Part shown: piece by piece, positions 1 through 14,048 of the stretch
Layout of the letters: each line of letters begins with the position of its first letter
How positions within the stretch are numbered: position 1 is the stretch's first letter
Assembly (NCBI RefSeq): GCF_014898815.1
Contig: NW_026515428.1
Span: 868,001-932,000 of the forward strand
DNA length: 64,000 bases
Origin: Panonychus citri
Lineage: Eukaryota > Arthropoda > Arachnida > Trombidiformes > Tetranychidae
Direction of reading: 5' to 3'
Translations under genes and position numbers: made by a program
Notes under the pieces: model-generated
The model's input: only the letters and a program-made list of their open reading frames with translations
Database searches by the model: none
What the model was told of the DNA's origin: nothing

Positions 1-281
1 CTGTAAAAAAGTGCACAGGTAAAATGTTAAACTATATAATATATAAATGAATATCCTCCTTACCTGGTCAATGGTTGGTGGTTCATGTTGGTAATTTGTG
101 TTAACTTTTTTACTCTTACCTGGGCTTGATTATTTTCCCCAATGGGTTGAACCATTTAAACTAATAATAGATTACGAATGATTGTAAATGATTAATTTTC
201 TTCCTCTTAATTGCTGTTAATCTAATTGTTTCTCTTTTTAATTCATTTCTCTCTAACTCTCTTTTTGGGTGATTTATCAAG
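1..281 (+). other. Intron of EHBP1-like gene (3' part)
   Basis: This is non-coding AT-rich sequence upstream of the first visible exon. It ends in a pyrimidine-rich stretch and an AG at 280-281 that serves as the acceptor for that exon. I see no other feature in it. Confidence 0.6.
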
Positions 282-1912
282 GTGCAAACTCTACCATGGA
301 AGAGGAAAGATGCATTCGAAAATGGTTCATATTGGTCAATAAGAAGAATGATATTCTTCGTCGTCAGATGAAATTGAACATTCTGTAAGTTGAGATTATC
401 TTTTCCGTAATTTTCATGAGCCTAATTAACTCATGGATTAAGAATTAATATTGATGATTAGCGATTTAATTGTAACAATGTTATCATTTGGGTTGATGCT
501 TTTTCTATCTGAAAACTGGATCACTTTTCATGCTCATCATTTTTTTTATACAGTTGATTTATTTTATTTTGGTAAATTGTTTGTTAATTGTTAATATGAT
601 TGGTTGATTAATTTCCCTACCATATTAACTCAACAGGTAAATCACCTAAATGATATTATATTTCCGATTCTCAACTGTCCATGTAAATAGATATGATTTA
701 TTATATTAGCTCATCTTAAATCTTACCAATTGATTAATCTAATAATATATTTACTGTGTGTGTGTGTGTTTAATTGAGATGATATTTAATATTTATGATT
801 AACAAATAATGATAATTAAGGAAGATGATTATGATCAAATGTTATCTTGTTGATGATGATGAGACTTGAAGACAAGAATGGTTTGAATGGTTTTTGATGA
901 TGACGTTTAAATTGATCGATTTGTGATGATGATGATGATGATAATGATGATGATACTGATAATGATTCCTGGTGAGTTCATCCATCGTAATGTATTTAAA
1001 CAGAAATGAATTGAAAGTTGAATGGGCTGCTGATAATGATGATGATGATGATCATGATGTTGTTGATGATGAGGTAAAGTCGAAGGACGGACGCGAGGCC
1101 AAAAAGAAACAGAAATCAACTTTATCCTAATATTTTTCAGGTTTCACGCTGAGTTTCTGATGAAAATTACTGATAATCACAGTGAAAGAAGATGATGATG
1201 ATGAAAAATCTTTTTTTTCTTCTCTTACATTGAGAGAGAGTCAAACCTTATTCTGTATCAGATTAATATCATCCTCCATCTTCTTGATTACCATCGTCAG
1301 AATATCAGATTTAATCACATGATTAACTAATTTTGATTTGAACGTAAAAAAAAATGATCAGTAACATGTAACAACTTTTAAAATAGCAAATATCTTTTAT
1401 TTTTCATTCAACAATCAACTTTATCCTAAATTTTAATAGTTAATTACAATCAATTAACAATTAGGAGAAAATAACTCGCAATATAGACATGTACATATTG
1501 TGTATATTCAAGTCTCGTATGTCCAGTATGGTCAGTAAATATACACTCCTAAATTTCAGTTGATAATTTGATTTTGATTCGGAATGATTTTTACTTAGAG
1601 ATGAAGGATTTGAGAGAGATATTAAAAAAAAAATATTTCCTTTCACCATTTATATTGATATCCTATTGTTATCGTCATCATCATCAATTATAATAATAAT
1701 AATGGTACATTGAGAGGAGGTCATGATCTTTGTGACCTGGTACGCTAACGTTTTAAAGGTGATTCTGAATTGAGACTCGAATTGAAAAGCGACCTCCAAA
1801 TAATCAACTTGAAATTTTCAATCCAACAATAGACCAAGTTAAGAATAGGTTATAATACATAACAGAGATTAACAAGAGGCGTGAGGTAAGACATAAATTG
1901 AAGATGACAATG

Positions 1913-1956
<44 letters not shown>

Positions 1957-2811
1957 AGAACGTTTTTCAACCTTCTCATCATCTTAATCATATTCATAAT
2001 CATCATCATCACTTTCGTTATTATTGTCACCATAATAGTAGCCCGTTTATATGAACAGTAAACTCGCTTTCATCTTTTGGTCATCTAATCATCACCATCG
2101 TTGTTGGTCATCTCATCATCATCATCATCAGTTACATTATTATTTCAAATTGTATTCAGTCAAAAGAGAAAGCAGAAAAAAAAGACAGAGAGAAAGAAAG
2201 AGCTGAATAGTTTTAAATATTAGATGTTTACATAGGACCTTGAAAGGTTTTTTTTTCTTGTTGTCAATTTATATATATTATTATACCTATTGGTCAATCT
2301 CAAGGTGGACATTCCTAGTTGAAGTCCATACCGAGAAAGAGAGAGTAAAGGTCAAGCCAAAATAAACATTTCGCGCCTCATTTTCATTTCTAGTCCATTT
2401 TTATTATTTCATCACAATGGACAATGTCAATTCCTTATAAATAACTACATGTATACATATGATAATATTCAGTTTATATAAATATCCATAAAAAAATCTC
2501 CATAGGTAAAGATAATACTGGCTACTGATATGTAAACATAGATGTTTATTATTGTATCTTTTTCTCGTTTTCCTCTGATAAAAATAACAATGACGGTGGT
2601 GATGATATTGATGATGATGATGATGATCAGTATTTGTGATGATACATGAAGATGATAAGAAAATGAGAGAGAAAATAGAATTCGAAATTTTCTCTCTCCA
2701 TTTAATTGATGGGTTAACATTATTGGAATATATAAAATGTTGAATCTTTGCAAATTTTTTATTCCTATTGATTTTTATATATGAGAATAACTTTTATCTA
2801 TGGTAAAAGAT

Positions 2812-2864
<53 letters not shown>

Positions 2865-3193
2865 GAGCCCGGGCAAAGTAAACAGAGTTTACCTTTACCT
2901 TGACCATCGACACTAAAGTACACTGATACACCATGTAAATGTATATCAGTTTGTTAAGCCAAAGAAAAATAATCGGCTCAGAAACGCTCATTAATTTTAC
3001 AATGGACTCTCTGTATTATTATTTATCTTCATCATCTTGTTGTCTTCTTACCTGTAAGTTTATCATTCAATATCTCCAGTTGATATTATGTATATTTTTT
3101 AGCACTTTGTCACCTTGATGTTTGATTTTTGGTTCCAATCGTTTTTCATTAGATCGAAACTTTTTTTTTTACTTACCTGCGTAATTGAATATT

Positions 3194-3239
<46 letters not shown>

Positions 3240-3694
3240 TCCTTATCATCTCTTCCATTATTATCAATTATTTCCACATTGATCTTAAGAAATGAAAGTA
3301 ATCTTGGAATGTCAACCTGTCCTTGCTATGCAATACCCTTGTCATCCTCATCTTCATCATCAGGATCATCTTGTTTTCCCAAGAATAAACTCCCTACTGC
3401 TTTTGTTTTGCATTCTCTTTCTCATTCTCTTTCTTATCATCCTTATCATCTTTGAAAGATACAATTTCCTAATGGAATGTGTCCTTTTTCATTTATCTCA
3501 TTCATTTACTTGAAAACTGAATGCAAGGTAAAAAAAAGAGGGTGAGATCTACAGGGTATATATAATATACACACACAAACACTACATACAGTGTATCTAT
3601 TTGTGTGAAATAAATACTTTATGTTCAATGGTCATTATTCATCATGAATGTCGTTGAAATAATTGTCCTGCTAACGAAGTATCATCAATTATAT

Positions 3695-3739
<45 letters not shown>

Positions 3740-6700
3740 CTCTCACTATGAGAGAGTGATGAGTGGAGAAAAGGTCACCCACCGTTAATACACAGTGGTC
3801 ACATCATTTACCATCCCACTACTACTACAAACCACCACCACAACATGACTAATGTTTATTATACTATTAATACATCATTACTACCGACTAACTACCTTGA
3901 GAATCATTATATTTGTTACCTGATTTTTTGCTTGAAAATCAACAGAAACTCAAAGAGATGGACATTTACCTGTTTTGATAAGCGAAGTGACAATTAATAG
4001 ATTAGATGATATTTATATCAACAATCAGCAAACATTGATGATAAACTGAATGATAATCATCAGTTTTCATTAACTTTTTCACAAAAAAATGATTGAAATG
4101 ACACAAGTAATTGAAAGTTTATCAAGTAATTAAGTTGATTACCATCAACTTTATCTGTACACAATTAATTGTTATCATATATATGAATTATCATCATGAT
4201 AAGTATCATTTTGATGATGATTATGATTGTGATTTATTGTTATGTTACAATAAAGTTACCATATTGTTATCAACAATTTAAATCACAATTTGAATAATAT
4301 TTTTACCTTCTCGTGACTTAAACATCAAAGTCACTGTTCAGTTATTTAAATTGTTTGGATACACTTCAAGATTGGACCTCTAACTGTTTGATTGGGGTGG
4401 TCAATCTAATTGTTATTAAATTATAACAATCAAAAAAAGTTTAGTCTGTTAAATTGTTACCATTGTTTTTATACACATATAACATGTAAAGAAAAACATT
4501 ATTGTAACTAAATTGTTATCATTGTAATCATTTGATCACAATGAATAACAATTTAAATTCAACTATAAATATATTTATATACAATAATCATACGCCTTGG
4601 TGGTCATGATGATATAATGTAAGTGAGATTTAATGGATTGCCCACCTCCCTCCACAACCACAACCTCCACCACCACCACCACCACCACCATCAAATCACC
4701 ATCACCTCCTCCTCCTGTTGAGCATTTGATTAACAGTGACAGAGTAACAACATTACAATACAAAAATGAATCTGACATTTTTACATAATCGTAATTGTTA
4801 AATTTTAGAATCTATTTTAATTCACTTTAATTCAGTTGAATTAAATCACTATTCATGGGGTGGAGGGAGTTTATCAGTGAGAAGTAACTGATAGAGAGAG
4901 AGAGAGAGAGATGAATGATAAGTGAATTACTGACCATAGAAAACGGTTGGGGTTCTAATGTAATGAGTTCTTAATAGATTTTGATTCGGTCATTTGTTCA
5001 ACTACTTACGATCATTTTAAATACGTTTTAACTTATTCAACATTCATAACTTTCATCTATCATCTGATGGTAAGGATGAGGATGCTCATCAGGATGAGAT
5101 GATCAATTTTCTCAAAGTAAAAAAGGTGATCTCTTTATCTTGTCTTGTTTATCATTATTATCTCTCTCAATCGTTTTGTAACTTTGTTGTCTGATCATCA
5201 TCATCATCCATGGATTTTGATGAAGATGATGTTTCACATTTTCTTTGATAAGATAAAGATGCTTCTCTCTCTCTCTCTCTCTCTCGCTCTCTCTCTCTCT
5301 CCTTGTCTCTTCATCTTCTCCTTATTACTTGTCAACTTTTCTTCTTCCTTATTCTTTACCTGATTTTTTGCTTACCTTTGATAATCTATTGATTATTATG
5401 ATGCGATAATTTGTTTCTTTTCTGTTTGATGGACAATTTAGGTTTTCTATTCACATCTTTCTTTCTTGGGTGGTCTCTCTCTCTCTCTCTCCCACCACCC
5501 CATTTACTCTGTGTTACCTGTGCCCCTTTAAAAGACTATGTGTTTACCACAGGTAAAAAAAAGCCTCAAGGTTTCACTCTTTATCTTTCACTTAAGGTGA
5601 AAATATTCAAAATCTATTGATGATATTGATATTTAAATCGATCCTCTCTCGAACCTTTCGGTGTTTTTATTGTTATTTTCAAATTCGATCTTTAGAAAAG
5701 AATATTTCTCTTCTCTTTCAATTCTTTACATCTCTCATGTCTTTTATATTTTGATCATTTTGTGACACTTTACTTGAGCTTAATTTAACATTTAACTTGA
5801 AATATTTCTGGTCAATCAATTGGTCAGTAAATTACAATTTTCCTATTTACCAGTAAAATGGAAAAGAAAACCAAATATAAATTTCATTCGATTAATCAAT
5901 CAACTTAGTTGCGAATAATTTTTCTTTCCGTTAATTTTAATCAATAATAACAAAGAAAAAAAGATCAATTGGTAATCACTAATAATTGTGGAATAAAAAT
6001 TCATTGATAACATTGTTACTTTCTCATCGGATTTCATTGATAAAACTGTTACAATCTAAATGATTATTGTTACACCTTATTCACACCAGAGAAAAAGGTT
6101 AATAAATATTAAGCTAATCATCTTAATATGTTATCATCCTGATTATCATCATCATCTTATATTTTTCTTCATCTTTTGTATTTAACTTTTCAATACTTAC
6201 AGAGAGCAAGAAAAGGATTTGGAAAGATGCTACAAGATCCTAATAAAAAAGCTTCAACCTTTAAATTCACTTGAAGGTTTGTATATGTTTCTTATTTTTC
6301 ATCCTCATCTTTTTTTCATCATTTTCATCATTATCATCATCTTGATGATGATCATCAGATTATACCCTAGTAACAAGTGGCCTACTTTACGGTGTCAATG
6401 GCTTAAGCTTAAATATCTCTCTCTCTCTTCTCTCTCGCTCTTCTCACCCTTACCTCTAATACCTACGATCCGCTTAGTAATCTATTTATTATTATTATCT
6501 TGGAATTGGCGTAATAATTATAATATCTATCAAGGTCACCAATGTATTACATAGGTAAACATGGGCTGAAACTTCATTGAGACTGAGAGAGATTCGTTTT
6601 CCCCTTTCATCATCATCTTTTTCTCTATCATAGTCTCTGTGTGTTTACTCGGAAATTGTGGTAATATGGGCGTGGTAAGACAGGATTAGCCTTAGTAAGA

Positions 6701-8560
6701 CGTTTGTGATCCTATTGTGAGATCAGTCAAATATCAGACTAATACTCATTCTCTCTCTCTCTCACTCACTCACTTTCTCTCTCTCTCTCTAACGTCTTGT
6801 AACAATTTAAGATGATGATGAAGATAAGTGTTCCAAAGACCCTGATTATTTTCGCATATCTCTCTTATTATTCACTCTTTCGTAGGAATTATCAAGTTTT
6901 ACAAAGCTAACTTGTTACTCCACAATCAACAACAACAACAATTACAACTAATCTACTTGGTGATAGAGAGCGAGAGAGAGAGAGAAAGAGATGATCTCTT
7001 GACTAATCCGTGAGGAGATTTTACTTTTTTTTATTGGGTTTACCATTATGATCAGGTTAATACTTTTAATAAGCCAGTTTATGTTTGTATCTTGATACAC
7101 TTTCATTGATAGATTAACAAATTGTTTATCCTTCAAGACCTTATCCAGCTTATTGGTGATAACCTTATTGTTACAAAGTATTTAATTGTTGATTGATTTT
7201 AACAGTTAATGTGTTGATTTTTGTCAATAGAGAAAAGTCACTTTCAACTACAGTAGCATGTAAATGTTTGTGCACATCTGATAATATCTTTGTTGTTTCT
7301 TTATTGTTACAGTTTACATAAGGTTTCCAATTGATTTTTACTGTAAATTTGCAACAATTTTCATTTATTTACATTGGAAAAGCAAAAAGGTTATCAAAAA
7401 GATAAATGCAAAGGTGTAAATGATATTATTTCCAGGTACAGTTTGCATTTATGAGCCAGAGAGAGAGAGAGAGAGAGAGAAAGTGAGTGACAGTGATATT
7501 TTGTTTACTCAGAAGAGGAAGATGTAGAGATACAGGTGAAAGAATAGCCAAAGGCTATGGAAAAATATTTTCACAGAGGAAAAAAAAGAGTATGATAAGT
7601 GCAAGAGAAAAAATAAAAAGGAAGAGGTTTCAAAGTGTCAGGCGATACATGAGCAGATTATTATATTATTTGCAATATTATCTTAATGCACTGAGTGTGT
7701 AAAGTTTACCTGAGAGTTGAATTAACCTTTTATTTTTACCTGACTTGAGAAAGAGTAACAATCGCAAAAAGAAAGAGGCAAAAAGTGTGACCCAAAAAAA
7801 AGAGGTAAAGATTTTCCAATAAGCTGAATAGTGTTGACACTTTTTGTTTTGTTTTGACCCTTTTTTTTTGTTGCTGCTGTTTGTTACACTTTGAGCTTAT
7901 TATCAACCCCAAATGCTGAGAAACCCCACCCGGTGGGTAGAGTGATGAACCAGATTAACATAACCAATTAAAATGAACAATAGTAAAGTCAATTAAGGTT
8001 AACAAGAGACCCAAGCAACTAGTTGATTGATTAGTGTCGTAAAACCATCAGCACATCAAGATAGAAACACTTGATATACATAAGAATTTGTTTTAATCAT
8101 TTGCATCATTGACAATTTATTCGTTGGAAAAGAGAGAGAGAGAGAGAAAGAAAGAACAAGAAGATGATGATGATGATGATACGAAAATCAGATCATTATC
8201 ATCATTTTCATCTCCTTGTTGTTGTTTGCAAAAAGAATTCATCTGATAACTTTACTTCTACTATTTCGATTGTAACCAGGTTTTTCCATAGAAATCGAGA
8301 GAGGAAAATGTATCAGGTAAAAGCACCGGTGGAAAAAAAGAAGAAGGAAGAAAAGACGAAGAGAGAGAGAGAGAGGAACAAGATGAAAAATCTTCCTCCT
8401 TCATTTTCTCTAATATTCTCTATCATCTTCTCTTGTCTTTTTTTCTTCTCTTACCCAATTCTCCTTCAATATAAGCTTCTTATCTTCTGAAAGCCAAGAA
8501 GCATGAAGTAACCAATTTTCCTTTCTTTCTCTACTCCTTCTTCATCATCATCTTTTTCCC

Positions 8561-8591
<31 letters not shown>

Positions 8592-11500
8592 CTTTACACA
8601 AACACCGATTGACATTCATGTGATGAGGAGAAAGATGAAGATGAGGATGAGGATGATGCTCTATAGGATATAGGATCAATTCTATGTCATCTATAGGCTC
8701 CATTAGGCGGATACTTGCTCGATTCTGATAGGCTATGTAATCATCCACCCGCTTACTCCCTCCCTCTCTCACTCTTTCTACTTCTCACTCTTACCCCACC
8801 CCTCCCTCTCTCACTCTCTCTCTCTTTCTTAGTCTCTTTCTCTCTCTCTCTCTATCTCTTTTCCATTTTATTTTTCTCTTTTCCTCTCTTTCTCTTTCGT
8901 TACAATATTATTATTATTGTTTGTTGATTTTATACTTTTTTCATATTGTTGAAAATAATACAACAATTGATTTCTGTTGATTGTTGGTGCAAATGAAGGT
9001 GCAAAATTATATATCTTGAGGCTTGAAATGATTGTTTTTCTTGTTCTCAACTTGATACATGATTAGACTCTCACCCTTAACATTGTACGTGTTTGTGTGA
9101 TTTACTTTATTGTTATTGTTACTTTTTTTTACTCCACACTTATTACTATTATTGTGAAACCCTAATAATAATAATAAGTTGATTCTGATTTTCATTGATA
9201 ATCCCAAATAAAAACAATTACCAGAGTCAAACTATTAACTTAGTCAGTAGCCTCTCTCATACACAAATGAGTTTATAATTGCAACTGAAATTTGATTATG
9301 CATTTGATTATCATCATAGTCGCAATTAATTTTGACATGATCACATTTTGTTTAATACTTTGCAATTTTCATGATGATTTTTGCATAAAACAACAATCAG
9401 TTAATTGTTTAAATCAATTTGCAACCTTGATTACCTGAGTTATTGCTCATTGTCTGATAGTTTGCAATTTAAGGTGTGTAAGTAAATTGAATGTGATTAC
9501 AATTGATTGTTGTGCATTTACAGTTAACCCTGTTAATTGTAAGGTATCATTTGAATAATCATAATTTACTGTTTTGATTATTGGTAAATTATTTGACTGT
9601 TTAAATTGTTTTTTGCTCCAACAATTTAGATTTGTTTTTTTTCAGGTTTTCCAATTTTGATGATTTGATTTTAAACTGTTTTTTTTACCTTGTTGATTGT
9701 TGTTAACTTATATACCATCAGAATCAATTGATTGCCAATTGATGATGAATTTTATATAATACATTTTCTTATGAAGGTTTTTTATTGCAATTACATTGGT
9801 CCTTTAATTGTCATGTTTACCTGACTATTGTTAACTTTCAATTTACTTTTCTGATTAACTGTGTTTAACAACATTTGCAACAATCAACTTGAATGCGTGA
9901 TGAGAAACGTGCTTTTTGCAAATCAACCAATATTTGCACGAGTAAATGAGGTGAACTCGGCGAAATCAATTTCTTTTTCTCTTCAATATCAATCACCTTT
10001 CTACCTTTTATCATTTTTCCTCCTCCTTTTATCATCTCGATAGTGATTATGTTTGCCTTTTTATATTTTCTCCATCATAGATGCTCACCTTTATTTGATA
10101 ATATTCTCACTCACTCTCTCTCTCTCTCTCCTATTTCCTTTGACTTTCGCCATCTATTCAATTCTTTACATGTTTCTCCCTCCTTTCTCTCTCTCTCTCA
10201 TTTAAATGATGTTTTCTATTCTCTCTCTTACTTTGATTGAGATGTTTTCGATGTTCATTCTTGTTTATCTCTTTCTTTTATCATCTTCTTGCAGTGATAA
10301 TTTTTCTTCATCATCATAAAATTCATTTTCTTATAATTCATAAACACATATATAAGAATCTAAAGATCTAGAGAGAATGAGAGAAACAACAGAAAAAAAA
10401 TTTCTTCTTTTTCTCTTATCCGTATTTTGGGTGTTATATTGAAGGTCACTCAGCATCTTTTACGATTCAATAGTTTCCATCTTCATCTTCATCCTCATCT
10501 TCATTTCTCACTTATAGGTCTAATCTTGATTCACTGCCTTTCATGACATTTACAATCAACTTAACCTTTTCTTTACTTCATCTTCATCTTCATCTTCATC
10601 TCTCTCATTTCTGTTCATCTCTCTTTCTCTCTGATGGTTTTTACTTTTATTTTTTGCTTCTCTAATCATGATGATGATAATTTCTTCCCCTTTTTCTCAC
10701 TTTCTGTTTATCTTTTTGCTCTTTTTTTATCTCTTTTTCTTTATTTCTTCTCTTCGAATTAGATTGGGAGAAAACTGATGCTCAACGTGAGACGGAAAAG
10801 TTGTTACTCGATAAGTTACTTCGAATTGTCGAGAAGCGAAATGAACTTGTCCATCATTTGGATACCGAAGAGAAAGCGTAAGTTTTTTTCTTCATCTTTT
10901 CGAACTCATTATTGACCTAATACTTGAATCTACGAACTTGGTAATCTAATATACGTACACATGCACATTTAAATCGCAAGAATCATCGAATGACCTTAAA
11001 ACTGTACTCGAAAAGTTCTAGTTTGTTTGGTCTACTTTTTAGTCTCAATTTCAGATCATCCGATTATCCTTTTTATGGATAATTGATAGGAGAAAGAGAC
11101 AGGGAGATTATCTAATTTCAAGGTGACAATTAACAATTGGATTCAACGATAAGTAATATTTTCTTCATCAACTTTTATCATGAAATTTTTTCAATTGCAA
11201 GACAATTGGAATCAATCAAAAATATAAAGTGAAGAAAAAAAGTTCTGTCAAAAAATATATTGTGTGAATGTTTCTGGAAAATAATAAAATCTTTTTCCTT
11301 TCATGCCTATCATGATGTTCATGGGTATTTATATATGAATGATTCTGAGTTTATTCAGAGTTTCCTATTCTAACAATTTAACGTTGAGCTTATAATCAAT
11401 TGTAAAGATTAACTGGTAATTTAAATTCATCCTGTATATATACATGAAGTTTATCACCATGAAGATGATTTGAAAATTTGAATATTTATGAATCATAAAT

Positions 11501-14012
11501 GAAGATAATATTGTTTTATAACAATTGGATAACTGAATCAAATTGATTGTTGCTACTGATTATTGTCTAATAATTTGATTGATTTTGTTTTGTTTTTCTT
11601 GTTCAAACTTTTGGGAGTCCCCATGTTGACGTTGTTTGATACCATGTTACATGTTATGTTACCTTAAGGAACCATTTGAATAATTTCAAATTGATCATGA
11701 TGATTGAATGTTTACCTTTACTCATGTTATCTAATATCATATTCTTGATATATTGTCTTGATTAAGACATGATAACAAATGAAAAAGTAGATAAAATTTA
11801 TAAGGATTAATAATCGTGACATAGCTTGTCAAATGTTCACTCATCTTTTACTATTTATCTTCATCATCATCATCTCATATTCAATTGGTTTTCTCATGTA
11901 CTGAAAAAGGTGAAAATGAAGACAACCAAAGGTAGATAATGATGATGGAGAGGTAGATATATGTACTTTTGTAGCTTCTATTGACCCTAATGTGGTTACT
12001 GTGTGTGTGTTATTGTTGATGAAGATGAAGAAGATGTTGTTTGGCATCTTCTTCAAATGTCATCTCTCTCTCTCTCTCTCTCTGTCATTCATCTACTACA
12101 TCCCGTTAATAGAAAATACTTTTATCTTCAGTCTCTCTCATCATTTTTGCTCTTTTTCTTAAATTTTTACTCTGTCTCTCTCTCTCTCTACTCACATTTC
12201 TCCATGCAAACATATCCTGTGAAATATTACTCTCTCTCTCTCTCTCTCTCTCTTCCTCTCCTTTACTCCCACTCCTCATCTTAATCTTCATGTTGATCAG
12301 CATCACCAAGAAAAGCTCAGTGATATTTGGTATGAATTGTTGAGTTCAGGAAGCAGAAAAAAAAGTCAACTGTCAACAATTATAAACTTTGTTATTTTGT
12401 TAGTCTTGTTGTTACCATTACGATGATTTCTAAAAGATTTATCATTATAAAGATAGAGATGAGGATGGAGATGAACATGAAGATGATGATGATGTGTAAC
12501 AAGACTTTTATTTTGTCAACTTTCACTGATTACTTCTTGTTAGCATCGCATTTCAATTCAATCACACGCTTCATTTCCTCCAACAATTTACTTATCCTAC
12601 TGTAAATTTAATTTTCCTATTTTAACTTGATTGTTGTCACTTATTGTTACCATTTTAACTACATGGTAACAATATATTGTATTGTAACTGTTGTTGTTGT
12701 TGTTGTTGTAGGTGTTGTTATTTATCATTGACAATCAAATAATTGAAAACATGATAATGTTAATAGTTAACAATCACAATTGTCCATCATCATGATGACA
12801 TTAAAATGATGTAAACATTATTGTTTTTTTTTTGCTTAAATGTTAAGAAATCATTTAATTGTAAAATTGATCAACAATTGAATTGTATGATTGAAATTGT
12901 ACAATGAAGGTCAAAAAGTGGACAAATCAATGAGGTAAATTGTTACATTTAATTTGACTAATATTGAAATCAATGAGTATCTCCCGTTGCACCAGGAAAA
13001 AAAAGACTTAACTTTGTTGATTGAGGAAGATGAAGGATGATGATGATGACGATGATTATATTAATGGTGATATTAGATGATGATGATGATGAAGGAAATA
13101 GGAGATTAATATGAAAGGAAGAAAAAAAATGAGGTTTATTCTTATTGAATAGAGTCAGTTGTGGAAAGAGAAGAGAAATGGAATAAAAAGAAAGAGGAAG
13201 ATGCAAAAGAATAGGGATGAGGATGGAAAAAGATGATGATGATGATGAAGAGAAAGAGAAAGCGTATATCAGGATTAAAGGGCAGGAAATGAATTGATTG
13301 TTGCTTACCTTTTATTTTTTTCTTCATTGGAAAAACAGACGAGTTTTCATCTTCTCCTTTTTTACATCATCTTCAATTCTCATCATCATCACAGAGATAT
13401 TTTTATCTCTAACATTTCAGGCGGATAGATTATCTCTCTCTCTCTCTCTCTCTCTCTAAATTAGATTTCTCATCATCTTATTTCGGGTATCATCATGAAA
13501 GTACAGTTAGACTTTGATGTTATATTTATTCATTTATCATCTTTATTCAATGATTCAAGTTGATCTTTGATGATGCTAAATGCTATATAATATGCATCCA
13601 TCCTGATCACCATGTCTATTAGTGATGCGGCTAAAGATGAGGATACTTAAGTTTGTGATGAGGATGATTTACTTTTTGCCTTTACCTCTTTAGGTGTGTG
13701 TCATTTGTATTACTTATCATGTAGTATATTGTTATTATCATAATGATATACACATTTCAATTAATTTTAATGATTGTGTTGGTACTGTGGATGATGATTA
13801 TGGTGACAATTTAGCAAATTATTTCTCTTTTCACTTCAACAATTAAGGCTTATTATTGATTGTGATTTATTTTTATCAATAATTGTCTCGTTTCGTTAGG
13901 TTTTTCTTGTGGTTTGTTTTTGTCTCTAAATTGTTTGTATGTTTATACATTGACATGCGACAATTATCATTGATGAAATTGCCTTCAATCATTTGTCAAC
14001 TGGATGAAAAGC

Positions 14013-14048
<36 letters not shown>

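Larger units (their letters stand above)
385..6202 (+). other. EHBP1 intron, microsatellite-rich
   Basis: This 5.8-kb intron lies between the first two visible bMERB exons. It holds several long CT/GA tracts, (GAT)n/(ATC)n clusters and AT-rich filler. Short open frames inside it are low-complexity and have no recognisable domain. No second gene is supported. Confidence 0.7.

Noticed and set aside
3292..3513. Hydrophobic + frame resembling a small membrane protein
   Set aside because: Its Leu/Ile/Phe runs arise from pyrimidine-rich intron sequence, with no splice or conservation support.
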